From Flavobacterium sp. KMS (lineage in GTDB: Bacteria; Bacteroidota; Bacteroidia; Flavobacteriales; Flavobacteriaceae), in NCBI RefSeq assembly GCF_000813005.1, contig NZ_JSYP01000019.1, positions 62,001-126,000 of the forward strand: 64,000 nucleotides of DNA, given 5' to 3'. Within the stretch, counting starts at the first letter, position 1. Every line of letters begins with the position of its first letter. This document shows, piece after piece, positions 8,781 to 18,151 of the stretch. Position numbers and translations under genes: made by a program. The notes under the pieces are model-generated. The model saw only the letters and a program-made list of their open reading frames with translations. It had not been told where the DNA came from and made no database searches.

Positions 8781-8915
8781 GGTAACGTTCTGGTACTACA
8801 GCGGGTTTGGGACTAAATTAGGCCCATTCTTCGGATTTGCCAAATCTTCCCAAATACAAAACCAACTTTCCATTAAGCCTCTTGCCCAAATCCGTTGTAG
8901 TAGCTGTTGTAGGCA
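8781..8915 (-). repeat. attC-like repeat R2
   Basis: The best-preserved copy. Arms are CTACAGCGGGTTTGGG (8797) and CCCAAATCCGTTGTAG (8885), with cores AAC (8784-8786) and GTT (8906-8908) on the plus strand. The R'' flank GTTGTAGGCAGTC matches TTGTAGGCAATC at the head of its own cassette (minus strand from ~10003). It ends 5 bp before the stop of the gene at 8920. Confidence 0.85.
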
Positions 8916-8919
8916 GTCT

Positions 8920-9678
8920 TTAATGGACGTCACCTGGATTTGCTGGATTCAGAAAATAGATTAATAAAAATACCGCAACCCATCCAATTGCTCTAATCGT
9001 CAATCCTTTTTGTATTGTCCAGTTTGTTTTTACAGAGCCTTCTATTAATGAAGAACCCACAATTGATATTGTTAAAGCAATTAAAGCTTTCAGCATAATT
9101 AATTGGATTCCATTGAAAGGTTTACCTAAAAAATATTCGCCACTAAAAATTAAAGCAACACTTGCAAGAAGCATTGGAATTCCAATATATAACTGCAATC
9201 TTAATTCCTTATTTTTCACTCTTTTAAATTTTTGATTAAAACCATTAATATTTATATTTCGACTATTAAATTCGTTTAAAAATTTTTCTCTATTTTCTTT
9301 AGATGAAAATGAATTTACTAGCTTTTGTATAGTGATGTATTTGTTCTCAGTTTGTTGGACTTCTAAAAGATTATGTTTCTTTATGATTGCATTTATAAGT
9401 TCGGAAATTTTAAAAGATATGGGTAAAAAGCTTTCAATGGTTGCTACATAGTCATTTTTTATATCCGCATTATAATAAAAATCATATTCTTGATGAGTTT
9501 GTCCAATTGAATTATTTATAATGTTTATTACATTAGTATGTTCACTTAATAACTCATTTATTAAAAGTTGGATGTTTTTAGAATCCACTTCTGTATTATA
9601 GTTAATTAAAAATTCTTTTAAATTATTATCTAATTTATCTTTAGCTTCAATAATTTTCAGTGTTAAATTGCTTTCCAC
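8920..9678 (-). CDS. Hypothetical membrane protein (cassette)
   Basis: 252 residues. A long helical N-terminal part (~160 residues) is followed by two or three predicted membrane segments (IPMLLASVALIFSGEYFL; LIMLKALIALTISIVGSSL; AIGWVAVFLLIYFLNPA). The start overlaps the stop of the 80-residue gene upstream by one base. No family recognised. Two-gene cassettes with a membrane protein are common for toxin-antitoxin or defence pairs, but nothing here proves that. Confidence 0.6.
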   Translation of the reverse strand: MESNLTLKIIEAKDKLDNNLKEFLINYNTEVDSKNIQLLINELLSEHTNVINIINNSIGQTHQEYDFYYNADIKNDYVATIESFLPISFKISELINAIIKKHNLLEVQQTENKYITIQKLVNSFSSKENREKFLNEFNSRNININGFNQKFKRVKNKELRLQLYIGIPMLLASVALIFSGEYFLGKPFNGIQLIMLKALIALTISIVGSSLIEGSVKTNWTIQKGLTIRAIGWVAVFLLIYFLNPANPGDVH

Positions 9679-9920
9679 TATTTTTTATTAACTATGTCAA
9701 CAATTTGATCAATTAAATAATTAGTATCCGTAAAGTCTACGGATTCTTTTACATAAATACTTACTGAATCAATTATACTTTTGACTCCAAATCTGTCAGT
9801 TTCTTGTAAATTTGAAATCCTCTCTGCAAGGCTTTCAATTACTGAATCTGTAAGTGTAAAACCTATTCCTTTCTTTAGAGCAATTTGATTTAATAGAATT
9901 TTAATTTCTTGTTTTTTCAT
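9678..9920 (-). CDS. Small hypothetical protein (cassette)
   Basis: 80 residues, soluble and helical (MKKQEIKILLNQIALKKGIGF...). It overlaps the next gene by one base, so translation is coupled. No recognised family; it may be a partner or regulator of the membrane protein encoded downstream. Confidence 0.5.
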   Translation of the reverse strand: MKKQEIKILLNQIALKKGIGFTLTDSVIESLAERISNLQETDRFGVKSIIDSVSIYVKESVDFTDTNYLIDQIVDIVNKK

Positions 9921-9993
9921 TGTATATAATTTAAGTTAGAATATTATAAATTTAATTTTTGAATCTAAATATTATTCGCGATTTTGGGCAGAT

Positions 9994-10136
9994 TGCCTAC
10001 AAAACGTTCTGGCACTACAGCGGGTTTGGGATTAAAAATGCGTAATCTTTCGGTTATGCCAAAACTTCCTAATACAAAACCATCTTTCCATTAAGGCTAA
10101 TGCCCAAATCCGTTGTAGTGGCTGTTACCAGCAGGC
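9994..10136 (-). repeat. attC-like repeat R3
   Basis: Arms CTACAGCGGGTTTGGG (10015) and CCCAAATCCGTTGTAG (10103), cores AAC (10003-10005) and GTT (10124-10126). The R'' flank GTTACCAGCAGGCA matches GTTATCAGCAAGCA at the head of its own cassette (minus strand from 11237). The inner region has diverged from the other copies, but TCTTTCGGTTATGCCAAAA is still alignable. Confidence 0.85.
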
Positions 10137-10138
10137 AT

Positions 10139-11203
10139 TTATTCTTTAAGGATTAACCAGTTACTTACGCTTCTTCTACAAAGTTGCATTGCTTCTGCAT
10201 GTTTTGTGCTTAATGCTTCTGTTTTATCTGTGAAATCCCAATCTAAAAAATTATCTCCAGACAATAAAAAACCTGTATGAGTAATTTGAGACCTTATAGT
10301 ATAGATTTTATTGTATAATTTTTTTGCATCAATGCTACTTGCAACATATTTAAATAAAAATTCTCTAAACTTCGCCGAAATACCCCATATTGGCTTTCCA
10401 CATTTGTTACATGTATGACTTGATGATTTAATAGATTTACAATCGTTACATTGAAATTCTACTTTATCATTTCTGAACTCATAATTAACTAATGTTTCAA
10501 TACATGAAACAAAAGAAAAAAAAGATAGGCTTTTCATTGTTTTGAAAAGATCCAATCCATTTGAAAATTGATGAAGCGATGAATTGCAAATTTTCTTTTC
10601 ATCAGCTGAAAGAGCAAAATATTTTTCCATTACTCTATCAATATTGTTTGGAAAATCAACTTCTTTTTTATTTCCATACATAGGCTCGTACCAATAATAA
10701 TCTATTCTAGGAATGAGCTCTATTTGTTTAAATTCAGGAGTACTAAAAGCAGTTATTTGAAGGTCTTTAACTATATTCTTATAATAATATAATTGTGCCG
10801 ACCAGTTACTTGAATAATTATTTATTTCTTCTCTATTTTCTGCATTATTTTCTTCTGGAATTGGAATTGTCCATGACATAACTACATTGCGATAGAAGAA
10901 GAATCTAAAATTTGAAATTGTAGAAAGCAAGTTTGTGATTTCTATTAATCTATTGGTTTGATGACTGGTTTTTGAAATCATTTCATTTACACTTTCGTCC
11001 TCTTTCCCATCAAAGGCTTTTATTTCTTTAACATTTTCTTCGTTATATTGATATTCAATAATTAATGGAAAATGGTTTGCGTTTTTTGATTTTGGTGCAT
11101 TTTCAATATTAATTGGATATATCTGAAATTCATCTTTATAGCGATAAATTCCAGTAACTTCTACTTGAGAAAAAATGATGTTTTTAATGTATTTTATTGC
11201 CAT
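10139..11203 (-). CDS. HEPN-like protein with zinc ribbon (cassette)
   Basis: 354 residues. A zinc ribbon (CNDC...HTCNKCGKP) near residue 260 precedes a C-terminal helical region with RSQITHTG, fitting the RxxxxH motif of HEPN domains of the Apea type. The N-terminal ~200 residues are unrecognised, as in ApeA-like proteins where a variable N-terminal part precedes the HEPN. HEPN proteins are usually RNases used in abortive phage defence. It is a single-gene cassette ending 3 bp before R3. Confidence 0.6.
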   Translation of the reverse strand: MAIKYIKNIIFSQVEVTGIYRYKDEFQIYPINIENAPKSKNANHFPLIIEYQYNEENVKEIKAFDGKEDESVNEMISKTSHQTNRLIEITNLLSTISNFRFFFYRNVVMSWTIPIPEENNAENREEINNYSSNWSAQLYYYKNIVKDLQITAFSTPEFKQIELIPRIDYYWYEPMYGNKKEVDFPNNIDRVMEKYFALSADEKKICNSSLHQFSNGLDLFKTMKSLSFFSFVSCIETLVNYEFRNDKVEFQCNDCKSIKSSSHTCNKCGKPIWGISAKFREFLFKYVASSIDAKKLYNKIYTIRSQITHTGFLLSGDNFLDWDFTDKTEALSTKHAEAMQLCRRSVSNWLILKE

Positions 11204-11230
11204 AGATTATTGATTCTGCTGTCTGCTTGC

Positions 11231-11365
11231 TGATAACGCTCTCGCGCTACAAGCAGTTTGGGACTAAATTAGCCTAAACTTTCGGTTTTGCCAAATATTT
11301 CTGACACACAACCAACTTTCCAGTAAGCCAATTGCCCAAATCCGTTGTAGTAGCTGTTATGGTGC
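11231..11365 (-). repeat. attC-like repeat R4
   Basis: Arms CTACAAGCAGTTTGGGAC (11248) and CCCAAATCCGTTGTAG (11335), cores AAC (11235-11237) and GTT (11356-11358). Outer bases also pair (ATAAC with GTTAT). The R'' flank GTTATGGTGCGTTTT matches GTTATGGTGCATTTT at the head of its own cassette (minus strand from 11869), 14 of 15 bases. Confidence 0.85.
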
Positions 11366-11372
11366 GTTTTTT

Positions 11373-11804
11373 TTATTCTATCCTATTCCCTTTTCTATCA
11401 ATATTAAACCATTCATCACTTTCTACATGCTCATGTTCTTCTATACCTAAATATTTTTTGGCTTTAAAAGTAACTTCTGCCTGTCCATTTTCGAACCAAC
11501 TGGCATAAACACTATCATTCGGATGTTCGATAACTGAGGCAAAATGAATTAATAGTATCAGTTCCAAAAAAAGCATATCGTTCGAATGGTATTATTGTAT
11601 CTCCTTTAAAGTCAAGATATGCTACTCTTGAACCATCTTGCATGTAATCTTCTTTGTTACGGCTATAAAAGAATCACTCTTTACAGTATCCGATTCCTGC
11701 ACATCATAGTATTTAAAATCGGTAATCTCTCGATTTATAGATTGCCTACATGATGTCAAAGTCAAAAGCTAGATTCCTATAAATATTAAATGTCGGATTG
11801 TCAT
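11373..11804 (-). pseudogene. Decayed WG-repeat-like lipoprotein gene (cassette)
   Basis: A 67-codon open frame (11373-11576) is only the end of a longer gene. Further upstream on the minus strand an ATG at 11804 begins MTIRHLIFIGI, then an in-frame TAG, then LLTLTSC (lipobox-like) and KYYDVQESDTVKSDSFIAV. After a frameshift it reads YLDFKGDTIIPFERYAFF, a WG-repeat-like segment, and shifts again into ASVIEHPNDSVYASWF. At least one nonsense and two frameshift changes are needed. It fills the outermost cassette of the array. Confidence 0.6.
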
Positions 11805-12488
11805 ATTTTCTAATCAATGCTTAATTGTGCAGAACATATTATGTTGGTTTCCTCAAAATGCACCATAACTCATATATATGTCTAATCATGTCCGACTTAT
11901 CTACCCTAAATTGGGTCGCTATGTCTGACAAATGTCAGTGTTTTTATTTTCAAAAATAAGATATTTATTTCATAAACGATCAAATGGAGTTTTACTTATT
12001 GAAGGCTTTTCGGACTAACATGAGTGCAAATTTCGGTGGTCTTGCTACTTTGATGTACGGGAATGAGACTTTAAATAGTGATATTAAATTTAAATAGCAA
12101 AATTACACATCATTTAAAATCTTTAAATCTTCTAAAAAAAGGTTCGAATTTTGTACCATCAAGGTCACATCAAAAGGCACTCATATCGAGTGGTTTTAGT
12201 ATTTTTTGATACCTTTCAATTTTATGTTATGGTTGTTTTTAAAACAATATTCCATATTTTTCACATATTAATATTAAAAAAATCATTTTCGTCAATTTGA
12301 AATTAGCAATTTAAAAATATCTATCATATTTTAACAAAATTAAATTTGATATTAAGTTAATAAAAACAGGTATATTTAGTTCATTATAATTTAGGAATGG
12401 TATTTTTATACTATTCTAGATTATGGTTTTCCGTAATAAAATGAAAGTTAAAGTACTAATATTTGACAATATTTAAAATTCAGAATAT
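11805..12488. other. Intergenic region ahead of the TerB operon
   Basis: It holds the head of the outermost cassette (GTTATGGTGC, minus strand at 11869-11860), a short palindrome TGACA/TGTCA at 11927, a possible 37-codon ORF (11984-12097, plus, MEFYLLKAF...) of doubtful reality, and very AT-rich DNA that probably holds the promoter of the operon starting at 12489. No attC-like repeat precedes the outermost cassette head, so this may be where the array begins or was cut. Confidence 0.5.
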
Positions 12489-14237
12489 ATGGATAATTCT
12501 ATTATCGATGTTACAGGTGAATCCTATAGCCTTTCAAATAATTTATCAAGAAACTCTAGTGTTCCGTATTGGGGACATCAATATGTATATTCATATTCTG
12601 AAATTAACTCTGCGACGAGCCAGCAGCGTGTTTTTTATAAAACTTATAAATTTAATTTTCTAAATAATATTTATACAAATCTTGAAGGCAATAATAACTA
12701 CGCATTTATTTTGCTTTTTGATCTTTTAAATGAATATGATAATCACAAAAATATAATTCGGCTTGAAAAACAATTAAAAGAATTACGAGCTTATCATCCT
12801 AAAACTAAATCGTATTGTGTATCCAATCTGGTTAAAAAATTACTAGAACATGGTCTTCATAATGATGTTGAAAGAATCAGGAAAGAGGAAAATTATTATG
12901 ATGATTATGCTGGATACGATTATTTAAAATTAGGCGCACAATTTAGAGCAAAATTGAATTTAAGCGATCAGGATGTAGAATTGCTAAACAAATTATGGAA
13001 TCCTGAAAACAACTTTTTCAGGATCGAATTTTGCAGTTTAGAGGTTGTTAAGTTCTATTTGTACGTAATTAAAAAGATAGAAGAAAAGTATGAAAAAGAA
13101 TCTTCATCTTTAAGTGCTGAACTTGATAAATTGGCGGACAGCATTGCTTATAAACATTATAATTACAGAAAAGGAAGCAGTAATTACAAATATTCGGTAG
13201 AAACTATTGTGAATGAACTTCACTCTAATATTTTTAAATACTGTGAAAATGTTGTTCGGGAGAATTTCGGACATAAAAGGAAATTGAATGTTGATTTACA
13301 ATACACTTCAAATGAAATTATTGAAGAATATAATAATAGGGTTATTTTAAAATTAAAAAAGATAATGCAAATTTATCTTCCCACGATAAATGAGCCGGAT
13401 GAAAAAACTGATTTTGAACTGAATACTCAAAATACAACACGATGGAAAATCAAGTTTGATCAATTGTCGATTCAATATAAAACTGATTCAAAAACATTTA
13501 TTCAGGAGATTATTACTTTAGGAAATCAAAACAAAAATAATCCTTCGGTTGAAAATATTTTTTACGAAGGTTCAAAGTTTATTGCAAGTCACGATAAAGA
13601 AGCTGCGCTTACTTTGTATATCTACTATATTTATTATGACCTCAATTCGGTAAAATTTGATAATAAACCATTGAATACAACAGTGCAAAAAAATCTGTTT
13701 AAAACTAGCGATCAGTTAAATGATTTTCAGCTTATTATTAATGAGTTTGTACAAGATAAAAATTTAGAAAAAGCATTAAAATCGATTCCAGGTGTATATG
13801 CTGCCAAAAGAAAAAAAATACAATTAGACAGAAATGCAATTCGGGAAGTTCATAATAAACATTCCGGAACCATTGAACTGCTTAATGAATATTTGCGAGA
13901 TGAAGTTGAAATACCAGAAGTTGAAACACCCGTAGTAAATGAAATGGTATTGCAAATAATCCCTCAATCACAAGAATCCCAAACAAGCTCTTTTGAAGAA
14001 TCAATAAATTTCACAAAAATTCAGGAAGAAATTCTGGACCTTTTTTCAAAAGCAAATCTTTCTATTCTTCAGGCAGATTTTGAAATAGTAGCAAGATCAA
14101 AAGGAATGTTTAAAAACCAACTGATCGAAAGCATTAATGAAATTTGTTATGAAACATTAGACGATGTTTTAATTGAAGAAGACGAAGAATTTTACATTAT
14201 AAACGAAATTTATTTTAACCGAATACTAGCAAAATGA
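12489..14237 (+). CDS. TerB-N/TerB-C domain protein
   Basis: 582 residues. An N-terminal region (residues ~55-115) with NNYAFILLFDLLNEYDN followed by paired helices fits TerB-N. The last ~75 residues (ILDLFSKANLSI...GMFKNQLIESINEICYETLDDVLIEEDEEFYI) fit TerB-C, whose hallmark is the acidic IEED-type ending. TerB-N/C proteins were proposed to form membrane-linked stress or phage-response complexes with helicases and ATPases. The stop overlaps the start of the ATPase gene (ATGA), so the two are translated together. No signal peptide or membrane segment. Confidence 0.75.
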   Translation: MDNSIIDVTGESYSLSNNLSRNSSVPYWGHQYVYSYSEINSATSQQRVFYKTYKFNFLNNIYTNLEGNNNYAFILLFDLLNEYDNHKNIIRLEKQLKELRAYHPKTKSYCVSNLVKKLLEHGLHNDVERIRKEENYYDDYAGYDYLKLGAQFRAKLNLSDQDVELLNKLWNPENNFFRIEFCSLEVVKFYLYVIKKIEEKYEKESSSLSAELDKLADSIAYKHYNYRKGSSNYKYSVETIVNELHSNIFKYCENVVRENFGHKRKLNVDLQYTSNEIIEEYNNRVILKLKKIMQIYLPTINEPDEKTDFELNTQNTTRWKIKFDQLSIQYKTDSKTFIQEIITLGNQNKNNPSVENIFYEGSKFIASHDKEAALTLYIYYIYYDLNSVKFDNKPLNTTVQKNLFKTSDQLNDFQLIINEFVQDKNLEKALKSIPGVYAAKRKKIQLDRNAIREVHNKHSGTIELLNEYLRDEVEIPEVETPVVNEMVLQIIPQSQESQTSSFEESINFTKIQEEILDLFSKANLSILQADFEIVARSKGMFKNQLIESINEICYETLDDVLIEEDEEFYIINEIYFNRILAK

Positions 14238-15547
14238 TAGAGAATATTAAACCCAAAGAAGCCACAGCAATTATCAATTCATTAATTGGAGGCGTAGTAC
14301 CCAAAATTGGCGTTCAGCATATTACCGTAGGAAGGTCTGAAGAAATAAGCGCATTTGTAAACGCGTTAGAAGATGTGAAAAACGGACATAGTATGGTGAA
14401 GTTTTGGATTGGTGATTTTGGATCCGGAAAATCATTTATGCTTCATTTGCTAAATACTGTTGCTTTGAAACAAAAATTTGTAGTCACAAATGCTGATTTT
14501 ACTCCAGATAACAGGCTTTATTCTAATGACGGGAAAGGCGTTGCATTGTATTCCGCTATTATGGATAATATTGCAATCCAGACAAAACCTGAAGGTGGAG
14601 CATTGCCTACTTTAATGGAAAAATGGATAGAACAAGTGGTTTCAAAAACGGCTCAGGACAATAATATTGCACTAGAAAATATTAGAGATGAAAAATATTT
14701 AAGCCTCATTCAGAATAACATCATGAAAACCATCAACGAAATTACCGAAGTTGGAGGTTTTGATTTTGGAACCGTTATAATGAAATATTACGAAGGTTAC
14801 ATTAAAGATGATGAACAATTAAGACGAAATGCCTTAAAGTGGCTTAAAGGTGAATACCGTACAAAAACCGAAGCGAAACAAGATCTGGGAGTAAGAGAAA
14901 TTATAAATGACCTGAACTATTATGATATGCTCAAAAACTTTTGTAAACTGTTTGTAAGCATGGGATATAGTGGTTTTATGATCAATCTGGATGAAGCAAT
15001 AAATCTTTATAAAATTTCAACATCAGTAATGAGAGAGAAAAATTACGAAAAGATTTTAAGTATCTATAATGATTGTTTTCAGGGAAAAGTCAGTAATTTA
15101 TTTTTCAATTTTGCAGGAACAAAAGAAGTTCTCGAAAATGAACGCAGAGGATTATTCAGCTATCATGCTTTAAAATCAAGATTAGAAAGTAATAAGTTTG
15201 AAACCGCTGAAATTAGAGATTTTGCACAACCCGTAATTAAATTATTACCTCTGGATCATAATGAAGTTTTTGTATTACTTATAAAGCTAAAATCAATTTT
15301 TGATTACAATTATAAAGTCACAACAAATATTTCTGAAGATGATATACAAAGTTTTATGGAAGAAATGTTCAATAAACCAGGCGCGTCTGAGTTTTTAACT
15401 CCGCGCGAGGTTATTAGAGATTTCTTAAATATTCTAAACATTCTAAGACAAAATCCAAATTTAGATAAATCCAAATTATTCGGAGATATCGAAATTTCAG
15501 ATGAAAGACCTGACGATGTTTTAATCGATAGCATTGAAGAAATATAA
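14234..15547 (+). CDS. BrxD-like ATP-binding protein (DUF2791)
   Basis: 437 residues. Walker A GDFGSGKS at about residue 60, a likely Walker B GFMINLDEAINLY near 250, and the opening IIxSLxGGVVPKIGVQHITVGR match the BrxD/DUF2791 family of BREX-associated ATPases. The C-terminus (LTPREVIRDFLNILNIL) is also family-like. Stop and next start overlap by one base. In BREX and related islands BrxD works beside the helicase BrxHI, encoded here by the next gene. No methylase, PglZ or BrxC is present, so this is not a BREX system. Confidence 0.8.
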   Translation: MIENIKPKEATAIINSLIGGVVPKIGVQHITVGRSEEISAFVNALEDVKNGHSMVKFWIGDFGSGKSFMLHLLNTVALKQKFVVTNADFTPDNRLYSNDGKGVALYSAIMDNIAIQTKPEGGALPTLMEKWIEQVVSKTAQDNNIALENIRDEKYLSLIQNNIMKTINEITEVGGFDFGTVIMKYYEGYIKDDEQLRRNALKWLKGEYRTKTEAKQDLGVREIINDLNYYDMLKNFCKLFVSMGYSGFMINLDEAINLYKISTSVMREKNYEKILSIYNDCFQGKVSNLFFNFAGTKEVLENERRGLFSYHALKSRLESNKFETAEIRDFAQPVIKLLPLDHNEVFVLLIKLKSIFDYNYKVTTNISEDDIQSFMEEMFNKPGASEFLTPREVIRDFLNILNILRQNPNLDKSKLFGDIEISDERPDDVLIDSIEEI

Positions 15548-17676
15548 TGGCGTATGAATTATTATCAGAACCCATCCGAAAATACATTCGTGATAAACGA
15601 TGGGAAGAATTGCGTCCCATTCAAAATGCTGCAATTACAAGAATTTTAACCACAGATAAGCATTATATTCTGGTATCAAGAACAGCTTCAGGAAAAACCG
15701 AAGCAGCTTTTTTGCCTGTTTTATCTCAGGTAAATTTCAACGAAAGAGGCGTTCAGGTTTTATATATTTCGCCACTCATCGCTTTGATAAACGATCAGTT
15801 TTTTCGTGTTGAGGAATTGTGTAAAAACTTAGAAGTTAATGTTGTCAAATGGCATGGAGAAGCCAATAAAACTTCAAAAGAAAAATTAGTAAAAGATCCA
15901 ACAGGAATCGTTTTAATGACACCGGAATCACTGGAAGCCATGTTTGTCAATAAACCTTATAATGTAAAACATATTTTTTCCAATCTTAAATTTGTAATTA
16001 TAGACGAGATTCATTCTTTTATCGGATCAGGAAGAGGCGTACAATTAAAATCTCTTTTGTCCAGATTACAAGATGTAAATGAAAATAACTTCAGGATAAT
16101 TGGTCTTTCGGCAACTTTAGGAGATTATGCCGAAGCAAAGAAATTTGCGGGTAATACTATAGAAACCACAGTTTTAAGAGATAGTGCATCAAAAGAAATT
16201 GAAGCAAATTTCAGGTATTTCCAAAAAGACGCTAATGATTTGCCCTCAGCTCTTATAGATGATTTATACCAGGAAACTAAAGATCGCAAAGTCCTTGTTT
16301 TTCCTAATAGCCGCGGACTTGCCGAAGTTGTTGCAGTTCAATTAAAGAAAATTTCAGTTAGGGTAAAAGGACATGTTAATTATTTTTCACATCATTCGTC
16401 TGTAGATAAAGAAGTTAGAGAGCACATAGAATCTTTTGCTAAAAGTAATAACCATCAAAATTTTTGCATTTCCTGTACTTCAACTTTAGAACTTGGTATT
16501 GATATAGGTGCTGTAGATGAGGTTGTACAAATCGATGCCACATACAGTATTGCATCTTTAATTCAGCGTATCGGAAGAAGCGGACGAAGAGATGGTGCTA
16601 AAAGTTTTCTGTTATTATATGCCACAAATAAATGGAGTTTACTCCAATCACTTGCCTGTTGGCATTTGTATAAAGATGGTTTTATAGAACCCAAAGAATC
16701 AATGAGTCTTGCCTATGATCTTTTATTGCATCAGGCTTTGTCGATTACAAAAGGACATTCCGGTATTAAGTATACTGATTTGGTGAGACTTTTAAAGAAA
16801 AACTTTGCATTCAATGACATTGAAATTTCTGATATAGAAAAAATCTTAAATCATTTGATCGAGATCGATTTGATGGAAAAATTAAGAGACGAAGTAATAA
16901 TAGGAATTGAAGGCGAAAAAATTGTAAATGACAGAGATTTCTACAGCGCATTTACACTTGAGGACAATTTTAAAGTAGTAAATGCAGGTATTAAAATAGG
17001 TGAAATTCCGTTAAGTTCACAAATTATAGAAAATGAAAATATTCTACTGGCGGCAAAAATATGGAAGATTGTGTTTGTTGATCTCAAGTCAAAAAAAATA
17101 GAAGTTATACGAACAAACGATGGTAAAAAGCCCATATTTTCTGGTGATGGCGGAATTGTTCATGCTGTAATTAGACAAAAAATGTTTGAGATACTTTATC
17201 AGGATAAAGTTTATGCTGAACTCAATGAAGAATCTGCTGATGAATTAGACGAAATGAGAAGTGATTTTTCAACTTTTACAATAAAAAGTATCGAATCAGA
17301 AAGACTATTATTGGTTTCAGAAAAAAAACTTGTATTCTCTACTTTTACAGGAACAAAGACAAACAGAACATTACAATTTCTTTTTAATATTTTAGACATA
17401 AAAAACTCATTAGAAGATATGGAAAGCTCATTTGATATTTACCTTTCTAAAGATGACTTTTTATCTAAGCTAAATTTTTTAAGTACTAACGTTCAGGTTA
17501 TTGATAAAATGATAACAGAAGAATTAGAAAAAGATCCCGAATTATTAAAAGTTTCTAAATGGGGAATATATCTTCCAGTTCAATTTCAAATTGAATGGAT
17601 GAAACAAAATTATTTTGATGTAAAACAAACGCAGGAATTTTTACTTAAAATGGAAAATATTATTACAAATTTATAG
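15547..17676 (+). CDS. DEAD/DEAH-box helicase, BrxHI-like
   Basis: 709 residues. Motif I SRTASGKTEA (~residue 42), motif II VIIDEIHSF, motif III LSATLGD and motif VI IQRIGRSGRRDGA define an SF2 helicase of the Lhr/BrxHI type. The C-terminal ~300 residues form the accessory domain usual in BrxHI. It is the third gene of a tightly overlapped operon with the TerB protein and BrxD-like ATPase. It likely moves on or unwinds DNA as the motor of the system. No terminator is visible directly after it. Confidence 0.82.
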   Translation: MAYELLSEPIRKYIRDKRWEELRPIQNAAITRILTTDKHYILVSRTASGKTEAAFLPVLSQVNFNERGVQVLYISPLIALINDQFFRVEELCKNLEVNVVKWHGEANKTSKEKLVKDPTGIVLMTPESLEAMFVNKPYNVKHIFSNLKFVIIDEIHSFIGSGRGVQLKSLLSRLQDVNENNFRIIGLSATLGDYAEAKKFAGNTIETTVLRDSASKEIEANFRYFQKDANDLPSALIDDLYQETKDRKVLVFPNSRGLAEVVAVQLKKISVRVKGHVNYFSHHSSVDKEVREHIESFAKSNNHQNFCISCTSTLELGIDIGAVDEVVQIDATYSIASLIQRIGRSGRRDGAKSFLLLYATNKWSLLQSLACWHLYKDGFIEPKESMSLAYDLLLHQALSITKGHSGIKYTDLVRLLKKNFAFNDIEISDIEKILNHLIEIDLMEKLRDEVIIGIEGEKIVNDRDFYSAFTLEDNFKVVNAGIKIGEIPLSSQIIENENILLAAKIWKIVFVDLKSKKIEVIRTNDGKKPIFSGDGGIVHAVIRQKMFEILYQDKVYAELNEESADELDEMRSDFSTFTIKSIESERLLLVSEKKLVFSTFTGTKTNRTLQFLFNILDIKNSLEDMESSFDIYLSKDDFLSKLNFLSTNVQVIDKMITEELEKDPELLKVSKWGIYLPVQFQIEWMKQNYFDVKQTQEFLLKMENIITNL

Positions 17677-18151
17677 CTTCTCATACTTTTATGATAATTT
17701 TCAGATGATATTTTGTATAAAAATTCGATATAAATTAAAGAAGTAAGTATCTATTAAAATTCAATTCAAACTATCAGATTAAGTTTAAAAAGTTAAAGAT
17801 TGCGAATTATTTTTAGTAGTAATGATTCGAATCTTTCTGCCTTCACATTCAAAAACAAAGCAAGCCGGTGTAATACTTTGTAATCTTTTCTGTTTTTAGT
17901 GACCGCGTGGGTTCAAACCTTATTAATTCAAATAATTTTTGAGACGTATTTTTTGAGACGCATTTATCAAATGATTGTTTATTCTTCTAATATCTTATTT
18001 AATTTTGTCACAAAGTTAGAGAACCGCTTGCGGGCGCTAGCAAAAAATTCCCCCATAAATACAGCAAAAAATTCCTGCTTTATTGCGTTGCTTTTTGCGC
18101 TTGCTAAGCGATTCCCGATGAATGTTCCATAATTAATAAAATATAGAAATT
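17677..18151. other. Intergenic region between helicase and radC-like gene
   Basis: About 475 bp. It contains a GC-richer patch at 18022-18115 in which CGCTTGCGGGCGCTAGC and TTGCGCTTGCTAAGCG form a loose inverted repeat just upstream of the JAB gene. No tRNA or credible ORF seen. Confidence 0.4.

Noticed and set aside
6582..11365. Insertion sequences or MITEs as the source of the ~130 bp repeats
   Set aside because: No target duplications were seen at the repeat ends, and the head-to-tail matches between cassette start and end fit cassette recombination better.
12489..17676. BREX system
   Set aside because: BrxD- and BrxHI-like genes are present but brxA/B/C, pglX and pglZ are absent, and TerB-N/C takes the first place.
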